A DNA stretch of 15,418 nt, from positions 1-15,418 of the forward strand of contig JAEWNA010000260.1 in NCBI GenBank assembly GCA_023392975.1, written 5' to 3'. Under the pieces are notes generated by a model. The model was not told where the DNA came from and did not search any database. It was given only the letters and a program-made list of their open reading frames with translations. The number at the start of each line of letters is the position of its first letter. Position 1 is the first letter of the stretch. Below are positions 5,394 through 13,485 of the stretch, piece by piece. This DNA is from Pseudomonadota bacterium. Its GTDB lineage: Bacteria > Pseudomonadota > Gammaproteobacteria > Xanthomonadales > Xanthomonadaceae. A program made the position numbers and the translations under genes.

Positions 5394-8300
5394 TTAATCA
5401 CCTCCGCCAGCATCTCCCCCGTCACCGGCTTGCGCAGGAAGCCATCGAAGCCGGCGACCATCGCCTGCGGTTCGGCATCCGGATCGGCACGCGCAGTGAC
5501 GGCGGTCATCGGTCGATCGAAGCCGCTGGCACGGAGCTGGCGCGCGAGGGCGAGGCCATCCATGCCGGGCAGGTCGAGGTCGATCAACGCCACGTCGAAA
5601 TCGCGCGTCGCCTGCGCAGTCAGTGCGGCGAGCGCATGCGCCGCATGCACGACCCGATGCCCGTGCGCCTGCAGCAGGCCGGTAAGCACGTCGGCGACCG
5701 TCGGATCGTCTTCCACCAGCAGCACGTCGCACGTCACGGCTTCGCCATCGGCCGGATCGCCCGCGGCACAGGCTTCGTGCGGCACGTCGACACGCGCCAG
5801 CGGCAACCGCACGATGAAGCATGCGCCTTCGCCGGGCGCGCTCACCAGTTCGACGCCGCCCCCCATCGCCACCGCCAGCTCCTGGCAGATCGCCAGCCCC
5901 AGTCCGCTGCCGCCGTACCGGCTGGCGGTACGCGCACCCTCGGCCTGCTCGAAGCGGCGGAACAACCGGCGCTGCTGTTCGACGTCCAGTCCGGGGCCGG
6001 TGTCGCGGACGCTGCAGCGCAAGCCATGCGGCGACAGCGGCTCGAGGGTCAACGCGACCTCGCCGCGCTCGGTGAACTTGATCGCATTGCCGAGCAGGTT
6101 GAGCAGGATCTGGCGCAGACGGGTGGCGTCGCCGCGCCATCCCCCCTGGACCTCGTCGGCGATGTCGACCGCGAAGCGCAGCCCCTTGCGCTCGGCCAGC
6201 GGCCGCATGAGCCCGACGAGATCGTCGACGATGCCGTCGAGCGCGAAATCCGCCTCGTGCAACTCGAAACGACCGGCCTCGATCCGCGCGAGGTCCAGCG
6301 CATCGTTGACCAGCCGCAGCAGATGGTCGCCGGCGCGACGGATCGCCTGCACCTGTCCCTGCTGCTTCGCGTCCAGCGGCGTCGACAGCAGCAGTTCGCT
6401 CATGCCGAGCACGCCGGTCATCGGCGTGCGCACTTCGTGGCCGAGGTTGGCGAGGAAACGGCTCTTGGCCAGCGAAGCCTGCTCGGCGAGCTCGCGCTTC
6501 TGCTTGATCAGCTGGTAGCTGTGCCGGCGACGCTGCCGGGCGCGATCGAGCATCGCCAGCCACGCCAGCAGCGCCGATGCGGCCAATGCATACAGCGCGA
6601 CCGCCCACCAGCGTCGCCACCACGGCGCCTCGACCAGGATCGCGATGCGCCGGGTCGCCGACCAGACGCCGTCCGCGTTCGCGCCCTGCACGTCCAGCAC
6701 GTAGCGGCCGGGCGCGAGCGTGGAGAACGCGCGCTCACCGCGTTCGCCGTCGATCCCCTGAGTCACCCAGTCGGGATCGTAGCCGCGCAGACGGAAGCGG
6801 TAGCGATGCGCGGCGGGATTGGCATACGAGATCACCCGGGCGACCACACGGAGATCGCGATCGCCGGGCTGCACGACGATGGGCGCGTCACCGTCGATCG
6901 GCAGCGCGACGGTGTCCTCGCCCCGCCGCAGGGACAGCGACTCGATCACCAGCGGCGAGGGCCGCGGCACCGAAAGCGGGCGTTCCGGATCGAAACTCAC
7001 GACATCGCGGCCGACGATCGCCACGCCGCGGCCCGCCGCATTCCAGGCGAACTGGTCGCCGGTGAAGTCGATCCCGGGCAGCCCGTCGGCCGGACCGAAC
7101 ACGCGTGCCCGGCGCGCGCGCGTGTCGTACTGCACCAACCCGCGGACGCCGTTCATCCACAGCTGGCCGCCCGGGGTGGTGCGCACGCTGCGAACCTCCG
7201 CGTTCGGCAGCCCTTCGTCGACGGACAGCCGCTCCATCCGTTCGAGGCGACGACCATCCCAGCGGTAGCGCTCGAGGCTGCCGAAACGCGCGACCCAGAG
7301 TGTCCCGTCGGATGCGAAATCGAGCGCATAGACGTACTCGCCCGGCGCGACCGCCAATTTGCGGAAGCGGGTGCCGTCCCAGCGCCGGAGCGCCTTGCCA
7401 TCGCTGTACCACGGGGCGCCATCGGGCGCGAAACGCAGGTCGATGTAGGCCTCGGTTTCGACATCGAGGGTTTCTTCGGGCGTGAAGACGTGCGGCGGGC
7501 CACCGTCGGGGGGTATTCGCACGAGACCGCCGCCAAACAGGGACAGCCACATCGATCCATCAGGACCACAGGCGATGGTTTCCGGAGTGTGCGGATCTCC
7601 CTCGTCCGCAATTCGATACCGTCGGTACACACGCCGTGTCCCCGTGTCGAATTCCAGCGCGCCCCGTATGTCGGCGATGGCGACGCGGCCATCCGCGCAG
7701 ACACGCACAGCCTCCGCCTTGTTCAGCTCAAGGCTCCTTGCATCAGCCACACGCTGAAGCTGCTCCCGCCCCTCAGACTGCTGATACAACCCGCCATTGC
7801 TTAATACCCAGACCCTGCCCGCACCATCGATAGTGGCCGATTTCACGTAGGCGGAGGAATCATCTACCGGGAGGGATGCACTGCGGAAACGTGATCGATC
7901 CGGTGTTATGTGGAACAATCCCTGTGAATAGCCGGCGACCCAAACTCCGCCCTCGTGATCAGCAGCCATACGGATCACGCCATCGTCAACGCCCGGCATC
8001 GCATCCTGCACAGTGGGCGCTTGACCCGGACGGCGGTGGTGCAGCCCTGTGTAAGTCCCAACCCAGTCATAGCCGTCCCTGTCCTGGACAACCATCGCGC
8101 GCCGGAGACCATGTGGCGGCGACCACGGCAGCGGCTTCGGGACGTCCTCGCGATCAAGCAGCAGCAGCGTCCGGTCACCGCCGACCCAGAGGCCATCGTC
8201 CGGTGCCGGACTGAACATGTAGACGCCCTGGTCATGGTCGCCGGGCCAGCGCAGGCGCTCCGCACGCACGGGGGATCTGCCCGGATCCAACCGCCACAGG

Positions 8301-8941
8301 CCACCGTCGGTCCCGATCAGCAGCACACCGGAAGGCCGCAAGGTCATGGCCATCACGTTGCCGCGGACGGGATCGCCATCGTCGCCCAGGATGCGCGAAA
8401 CGGCGCCCTCCGGCGCGATGCGGCAGATGTGCCCGGTGTTCGTCACCAGCCAGACCGTGCCGTCACGCGAAGACGTGATCGCCGAGATATCGGCGGCGCA
8501 GACGGCCGCGGCGCCGGCGAACGCCACCGGATGCAATCGCTCGCGGTCGGGACCCATCCAGTCCAGGCCGTCCCAGGTCGCGATCCACAGCCGGTCGCGG
8601 ACATCGACGTGGAGCACCGTGATCTCGTTGCCCGGCAGCGTCGGCGTGCGGCCGATCTCGCGGCGCCAGAACCGGAATCCGACGCCATCATAGCGGGCCA
8701 GCCCATCGCCGGTGGCGATCCAGACATAGCCCTGGCGGTCGATGGCGAGGTCGTAGAGCGTGGTCGACAGGCCCGCTTCCACCCCCAGGCGCACCAGCTG
8801 CGGCTGCGGGCGGATCGCCGCGTCGCCGGGCGCTGCCGCGGACGCACGCGCGACGCCGCCCGGCGCGAAGGAGGCCAGCAGGAGCGCGAACGCCCGCAGC
8901 GCGGCCGCCAGTCTCCTCCGCAGCGCCCCTGTTTCCATCAT
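5390..8941 (-). CDS. Hybrid sensor histidine kinase with periplasmic beta-propeller and C-terminal receiver
   Basis: The 1183-residue protein has a signal peptide at about 1-36. A periplasmic series of two-component propeller repeats (about 45-650) shows units such as GYVWIATGDGLARYD and DGTLWVARFGSLERY. A Y_Y_Y domain (about 700-770) and one transmembrane segment (about 776-798) follow. The cytoplasmic part has HisKA with phospho-accepting H835 in GHEVRTPMTG, HATPase with N-box N952, G1 DTGPGLD (980-986) and G2 GGSGLGLAI (1010-1018), and a receiver with acidic D1078/D1079, phospho-acceptor D1121, T1149 and K1171. All catalytic residues are present, so it should sense an extracytoplasmic ligand, autophosphorylate and pass phosphate to its own receiver. 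Unlike Bacteroides HTCS proteins it has no AraC-type DNA-binding domain. The start ATG at 8941 (a second ATG follows at once) is preceded by AGGGGA. The gene is divergent from the YceI unit. Confidence 0.93.
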   Translation of the reverse strand: MMETGALRRRLAAALRAFALLLASFAPGGVARASAAAPGDAAIRPQPQLVRLGVEAGLSTTLYDLAIDRQGYVWIATGDGLARYDGVGFRFWRREIGRTPTLPGNEITVLHVDVRDRLWIATWDGLDWMGPDRERLHPVAFAGAAAVCAADISAITSSRDGTVWLVTNTGHICRIAPEGAVSRILGDDGDPVRGNVMAMTLRPSGVLLIGTDGGLWRLDPGRSPVRAERLRWPGDHDQGVYMFSPAPDDGLWVGGDRTLLLLDREDVPKPLPWSPPHGLRRAMVVQDRDGYDWVGTYTGLHHRRPGQAPTVQDAMPGVDDGVIRMAADHEGGVWVAGYSQGLFHITPDRSRFRSASLPVDDSSAYVKSATIDGAGRVWVLSNGGLYQQSEGREQLQRVADARSLELNKAEAVRVCADGRVAIADIRGALEFDTGTRRVYRRYRIADEGDPHTPETIACGPDGSMWLSLFGGGLVRIPPDGGPPHVFTPEETLDVETEAYIDLRFAPDGAPWYSDGKALRRWDGTRFRKLAVAPGEYVYALDFASDGTLWVARFGSLERYRWDGRRLERMERLSVDEGLPNAEVRSVRTTPGGQLWMNGVRGLVQYDTRARRARVFGPADGLPGIDFTGDQFAWNAAGRGVAIVGRDVVSFDPERPLSVPRPSPLVIESLSLRRGEDTVALPIDGDAPIVVQPGDRDLRVVARVISYANPAAHRYRFRLRGYDPDWVTQGIDGERGERAFSTLAPGRYVLDVQGANADGVWSATRRIAILVEAPWWRRWWAVALYALAASALLAWLAMLDRARQRRRHSYQLIKQKRELAEQASLAKSRFLANLGHEVRTPMTGVLGMSELLLSTPLDAKQQGQVQAIRRAGDHLLRLVNDALDLARIEAGRFELHEADFALDGIVDDLVGLMRPLAERKGLRFAVDIADEVQGGWRGDATRLRQILLNLLGNAIKFTERGEVALTLEPLSPHGLRCSVRDTGPGLDVEQQRRLFRRFEQAEGARTASRYGGSGLGLAICQELAVAMGGGVELVSAPGEGACFIVRLPLARVDVPHEACAAGDPADGEAVTCDVLLVEDDPTVADVLTGLLQAHGHRVVHAAHALAALTAQATRDFDVALIDLDLPGMDGLALARQLRASGFDRPMTAVTARADPDAEPQAMVAGFDGFLRKPVTGEMLAEVIN

Positions 8942-9019
8942 CCCCGTCCCCTGCGGTCGTCTCCCGCGTGCCGCGACGATGCGTTGCGCACGCGGGCCGG
9001 CATATCCTGCGTCATGGCC

Positions 9020-9025
9020 TAGAAT
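9020..9025 (+). promoter_or_regulatory. -10 box for the YceI-cytochrome b561-YceI unit
   Basis: TAGAAT lies in the 111-base divergent gap, 27 bases before the ATG at 9053. The predicted transcription start near 9032 leaves a leader of about 20 bases without a clear Shine-Dalgarno. No convincing -35 was found at 16-18 bases. No good promoter for the divergent sensor kinase could be picked out of the same gap. Confidence 0.45.
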
Positions 9026-9052
9026 CGGGCAAACCCCGTGCGAGCCCCGCCG

Positions 9053-9766
9053 ATGCCCGCCACTGCCCGCGTCATCCGTCCCCGTCCCATTCGCCGCGTC
9101 CTCGCGCTCGCCGGTCTCCTGCTGGCGGCCAGCGCCGCCGCGGAGCCGGCGCATTACCGGCTCGATCCGGTGCACACGCGGGTGCTGTTCGCGGTCGAAC
9201 ACGCCGGCTTCTCGCGCGCGCTGGGCACGGTCTCGGGCAGCACCGGCACGCTCGATTTCGACCCCGACGACTGGACCACCGCGCGGCTGCAGGCCTCGGT
9301 GCCGCTGGCCCGCGCCGATCTCGGCGACGCCGCATGGAACAAGGCCGCGCTGGCCGGCAACCTGCTCGACGTCGCCGATCACCCGACCGCCGAGTTCGTC
9401 TCCACCCGTATCGAACCGATCGCACCCGATCGCGCCCGGGTCCACGGCACGCTCACCCTGCATGGCGTCTCCCGCGAGGCCACGCTCGAGGTGAAGCTGA
9501 ACGCACTCAAGCGCCACCCACTGCCGCCCTTCCGCCGCACGGTCGGGTTCTCGGCCACCTCCACCCTCAGCCGCAAGGCCTTCGGCATCGACGCCTGGCC
9601 GTCGGTGATCGGCGACGACGTGGAGCTGCGGATCGAGGCCGAGGCCATCCGCGCCCGCCCCGACGGCAACGACGACGCAACCGATCCGCCCGAGGCCGCC
9701 TCTGCTACCGCGACGGCCCCGCAGGCCGCGCCCGCCTCCACGCCAGACCCGGAACCCACGCCATGA
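9053..9766 (+). CDS. YceI family periplasmic protein with Pro/Ala-rich tail
   Basis: The 237-residue precursor has a signal peptide (RRVLALAGLLLAASAAA, cleavage near residue 30) and a YceI domain from about 33 to 205: HYRLDPVHTRVLFAVEHAGFSRALGTVSG at its start, the DAAWNKAALAGNLLDVADHP stretch in the middle and TLTLHGVSREATLEVKL later. YceI proteins are lipocalin-like barrels that bind polyisoprenoid molecules such as quinones. Residues from about 205 onward form an Ala/Pro/Thr tail with no domain, unusual for the family. The chosen ATG gives a standard signal peptide; an in-frame GTG at 9038 is also possible. The stop overlaps the start of the cytochrome b561 gene (ATGA at 9763-9766), showing an operon. 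Confidence 0.9.
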   Translation: MPATARVIRPRPIRRVLALAGLLLAASAAAEPAHYRLDPVHTRVLFAVEHAGFSRALGTVSGSTGTLDFDPDDWTTARLQASVPLARADLGDAAWNKAALAGNLLDVADHPTAEFVSTRIEPIAPDRARVHGTLTLHGVSREATLEVKLNALKRHPLPPFRRTVGFSATSTLSRKAFGIDAWPSVIGDDVELRIEAEAIRARPDGNDDATDPPEAASATATAPQAAPASTPDPEPTP

Positions 9767-10350
9767 CCTTGAAGAACACCGCCGACCGCTGGGGCGCCAT
9801 CAGCCAGCTGCTGCACTGGACCATCGCCGCACTGATCCTCTACATGGCGTACCTGGGCCTGACCATGGGCGACCTGCCCAACGGCCCGGACAAGATCCAG
9901 ACCTATGCGCTGCACAAGTCGATCGGCATCACCATCCTCGGGCTGGTCGCGTTGCGCCTGCTGTGGCGGCTGTACGCCGGTTCGCCCGCGCACGTCGCCG
10001 ACACGCCCACCTGGCAACTGCGCATCGCCGGCGCGACCCATCTCGCCATCTACGGCCTGCTGTTCGCGATCCCGATCAGCGGCTGGGTGCTCAATTCCGC
10101 CGCCGGCTTCCCGCTGCAGTGGTTCCACCTCGTGAACCTGCCGCACATCGTCGAGCGCAGCCACGACCTGCACGAACTGGCCGAGGAAGCGCACGAACTG
10201 ATGTTCTGGGGGCTGGCGCTGCTGGTGGTCCTGCATGCCGGCGCGGCGTTCTACCACCACCTGTTCCAGGGCGACGCCACCCTGGCGCGGATGCTGCCCA
10301 AGGGCTGGCTGAAGACCGGCGCAACCGACACGCCGCCATCCGCCTCCTGA
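9763..10350 (+). CDS. Cytochrome b561 (CybB/YceJ type)
   Basis: The 195-residue inner-membrane protein has four hydrophobic segments (about 13-35, 49-70, 91-111 and 145-165). The four histidines expected to bind two b-type haems are H18 (LLHWT), H51 (ALHKS), H144 (EEAHEL) and H158 (VLHAG), at spacings matching E. coli CybB. Additional histidines cluster at 133-137 and 165-166. The family moves electrons between quinol and other acceptors in the membrane. It overlaps the upstream YceI gene by four bases and is followed after 44 bases by a second YceI gene. This recalls the yceJ-yceI pair of E. coli, and a quinone-binding role for the flanking proteins is an inference. Confidence 0.93.
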   Translation: MTLKNTADRWGAISQLLHWTIAALILYMAYLGLTMGDLPNGPDKIQTYALHKSIGITILGLVALRLLWRLYAGSPAHVADTPTWQLRIAGATHLAIYGLLFAIPISGWVLNSAAGFPLQWFHLVNLPHIVERSHDLHELAEEAHELMFWGLALLVVLHAGAAFYHHLFQGDATLARMLPKGWLKTGATDTPPSAS

Positions 10351-10394
10351 TGGGCACACGTTTCCGTCGCACGATTCGACCAGGAGTTTCCCGC

Positions 10395-10979
10395 ATGTCC
10401 TGCACACGCACGTTCCGCACGTCGCTGTCCGCCCTCGCCCTCGCCACCGCGCTGGTCGCGCCGGCCTTCGCCGCCGACTACACCCAGGCCGCCGGTTCCA
10501 GCCTGACCTTCACCGGCAAGTACCAGGGCGAGGCCTTCAACGGCCGCTTCCCCGGCTTCGCCACCACCTTCTCCTTCGATCCGGCGAACCTGGGCGGATC
10601 GAAGCTCGATGTGACCATCCCGCTGGCCACGGCCACCGCCGGCAATCCCGACTACGACGGCGAACTGCGCGGCGCCTCGTTCTTCAACAGCGCCAAATTC
10701 CCGCAGGCGCACTACACCGCGACGAAATTCCGCAGCCTCGGCGGCAACAAGTACGCGGCCGATGGCGCACTGTCGCTGCGCGGCGTCGCCAAACCGGTGA
10801 CGTTGACCTTCACCTGGACCGCGGGCGCGAAGCCGGTGCTCGCCGGCAGCGCGGTGGTCAAGCGCCTGGACTTCGGCGTGGGCGACGGCGACTGGGCCGA
10901 CACCGGCGTGATCCCGAACGAGATCCAGGTCGCGACCAAAGTGATCTTCCAGCCGAAGGCGGCGACCGCCGCGCACTGA
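10395..10979 (+). CDS. YceI family periplasmic protein
   Basis: The 194-residue precursor has a Sec signal peptide (hydrophobic core about 10-22, cleavage after APAFA at 26) and then a complete YceI domain: DYTQAAGSSLTFTGKYQGEAFNGRF, a middle GELRGASFFNSAKFPQAHYTATKF motif and KPVTLTFTW. Its length is typical for the family, without the long tail of the first copy. The two copies are clearly diverged from each other, so this is not a recent duplication. AGGAG at 10382-10386 lies eight bases before the ATG, a good ribosome site. The gene ends seven bases before a convergent gene, with no obvious terminator between them. Confidence 0.93.
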   Translation: MSCTRTFRTSLSALALATALVAPAFAADYTQAAGSSLTFTGKYQGEAFNGRFPGFATTFSFDPANLGGSKLDVTIPLATATAGNPDYDGELRGASFFNSAKFPQAHYTATKFRSLGGNKYAADGALSLRGVAKPVTLTFTWTAGAKPVLAGSAVVKRLDFGVGDGDWADTGVIPNEIQVATKVIFQPKAATAAH

Positions 10980-10986
10980 GTCCGGA

Positions 10987-11553
10987 TCACTCGCTGCCGG
11001 GCGTGACCGGCTGCAGGCGGTACACGAACGCGCCGAGCATGTCGCCGGCGCGTTCGTTCTTGTGGCAGCCGAGGCATTCGTCGCCGGCACGGATCGCGCC
11101 GGTGACGCGCAGGCCGGCCCCCTCGGGCACGACGACCAGACGCTCGCCGGCGTCCAGGGCGTGCAACGCCTGCCGCTCCTCCGCGGTGATCGCACGACCC
11201 GCACTGCGCTTCAGCGGCATGGTCTCGGCGGGCCGGTGGAACACCTCCATCGACAGACCGCCGCCGAAGGCCCGCGGCGGATCGTGCTTCGCGACGCCGA
11301 TCAGTTCGAGGTCGGCCACGAACCACGGCGTGCCCGCGACCGGCTGGTGCAGCAACCGCGACATCGCCGGCAGGCGGGACGCGCCGAAGCCGCGGCTGTC
11401 GACGAACGCCAGCACGTAACTGTCGTGCATCTTCAGCAGCGCGCGGGGCGGGTCGGGAGACTGGGAGCGCCCGGCGTTCACGCGCGCGGCCAGATCGGCG
11501 AACGCGACCAGCGCCACCAGCACGAACACCGAGACGACACGACGCGCGTTCAT
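10987..11553 (-). CDS. Exported protein with a single CxxCH haem-binding motif
   Basis: The 188-residue product starts MNARRVVSVFVLVALVAFADL, a signal peptide or N-terminal anchor, followed by a domain with no name I am sure of. Near the C-terminus CLGCH (160-164) is a classical c-type haem attachment motif, embedded in RAGDECLGCHKNERAGDMLGAFVYRL. This resembles single-haem domains of the DUF3365-like/unclassified cytochrome type. There is only one CxxCH, and methionines (112, 172) or histidines (43, 69, 90, 106, 131) could be the second ligand. The ATG overlaps the TGA of the upstream glutaredoxin-like gene (ATGA on the minus strand at 11553-11550), so the two are coupled. It converges on the second YceI gene. 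Haem attachment is inferred from the motif alone. Confidence 0.75.
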   Translation of the reverse strand: MNARRVVSVFVLVALVAFADLAARVNAGRSQSPDPPRALLKMHDSYVLAFVDSRGFGASRLPAMSRLLHQPVAGTPWFVADLELIGVAKHDPPRAFGGGLSMEVFHRPAETMPLKRSAGRAITAEERQALHALDAGERLVVVPEGAGLRVTGAIRAGDECLGCHKNERAGDMLGAFVYRLQPVTPGSE

Positions 11554-11777
11554 GCCGCCGCTCCCGCAAGCGCGATCACCGCGTCGCGGTCGAACGGCCA
11601 GTCCAGCTCGGCGCCGTCGCTGCGGCGCAGCACCGGTACACGGTGGCCGTAAGCGGCCTCCAGCGCGTCGTCGTCGATGAACACGCTTTCGAACGCCGGC
11701 AGCCGGGCGTCGGCGAGCACGTCGAGGGCGAGATCGCACAGATGGCAGTCGTCGCGCTGGAAGAGCAGGAACCCCAT
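11550..11777 (-). CDS. Glutaredoxin-like small thioredoxin-fold protein
   Basis: The 75-residue product begins MGFLLFQRDDCHLCDLALDVL, with a CxxC active site (CHLC at 11-14) after the first strand, and HRVPVLRR (45-52) containing the cis-proline P48. The end (ELDWPFDRDAVIAL) matches the final strand and helix of the DUF836/glutaredoxin-like group. It should act as a thiol-disulfide oxidoreductase; no signal peptide is seen, so it is cytoplasmic. An upstream ATG at 11792 would add five residues (MEARS); neither start has a strong Shine-Dalgarno, and 11777 is chosen because the fold begins immediately after it. It is translationally coupled to the CxxCH protein gene downstream and divergent from sdaA. 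Confidence 0.82.
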   Translation of the reverse strand: MGFLLFQRDDCHLCDLALDVLADARLPAFESVFIDDDALEAAYGHRVPVLRRSDGAELDWPFDRDAVIALAGAAA

Positions 11778-11826
11778 TGAACGGGCTTCCATACGCCACC
11801 GTCCCTGTCGTCGTGGTGAGGCGACA

Positions 11827-11832
11827 TAGAAT
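11827..11832 (+). promoter_or_regulatory. -10 box of the serine dehydratase gene
   Basis: TAGAAT is 53 bases before the sdaA ATG, predicting a leader of about 46 bases that carries GGAG at 11874-11877, eight bases before the start. The same sequence read on the minus strand gives TATTCT (11833-11828), which could serve the divergent glutaredoxin-like gene. No good -35 was identified on either strand. Confidence 0.45.
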
Positions 11833-11885
11833 ACGCGCCCCGGCGCAACGACAATTGCTTCGCGCCCGCCTTCCGGAGCCGCCGC

Positions 11886-13268
<1,383 letters not shown>

Positions 13269-13272
13269 TCCT

Positions 13273-13291
13273 CCGCCGGCGCGGCCGGCGG
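13273..13291 (+). terminator. GC-rich hairpin after sdaA
   Basis: CCGCCGGC (13273-13280) pairs perfectly with GCCGGCGG (13284-13291) around GCG, five bases past the stop. No T run follows, so it would be a non-canonical or Rho-assisted terminator. Confidence 0.35.
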
Positions 13292-13358
13292 CCGCCTCCG
13301 GGCCTCCCGCCCCCCGGTTGACGGCATCGTCGCCCCCCTCCTCGCGGCCGGTCGCGGC

Positions 13359-13387
13359 CCCCGGCTTGGCAGGCGCCCCGGCTTGGC
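13359..13387 (+). repeat. Tandem 12-bp direct repeat in the GGDEF/EAL upstream region
   Basis: CCCCGGCTTGGC occurs at 13359-13370 and again at 13376-13387, separated by AGGCG (17-base period). The first copy overlaps the candidate -35 and the second fills the spacer of the candidate promoter. It may be an operator, or chance in GC-rich DNA. The rest of the 217-base gap shows only the hairpin next to sdaA. Confidence 0.4.
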
Positions 13388-13394
13388 GCATTCT
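13366..13394 (+). promoter_or_regulatory. Candidate promoter of the GGDEF/EAL gene
   Basis: TTGGCA (13366-13371) and CATTCT (13389-13394) are separated by exactly 17 bases. The -35 matches five of six consensus positions and the -10 three of six. Transcription would begin near 13401, giving a leader of about 85 bases. Confidence 0.35.
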
Positions 13395-13485
13395 GGCTGC
13401 CGAGCCGTTCTCCCCCGTCGACGTCCGCCCACGGCCGTCCATTCGTCTCGACCGTTCCGTTCCGCGACCACCGGGAGATGCCGTC

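Noticed and set aside
5354..7804. 816-codon plus-strand frame
   Set aside because: It lies opposite the kinase catalytic and propeller regions, which have all expected motifs. The plus-strand translation is His/Arg/Gln-rich with no domain.
8942..9517. 192-codon N-terminal extension of the sensor kinase
   Set aside because: It would run through the antisense of the YceI gene. The ATG at 8941 has a ribosome site and is followed by a normal signal peptide.
8968..9762. Long upstream extension of the cytochrome b561 frame
   Set aside because: It overlaps YceI in another frame, is Arg-rich, and the family N-terminus starts at the ATG at 9763.
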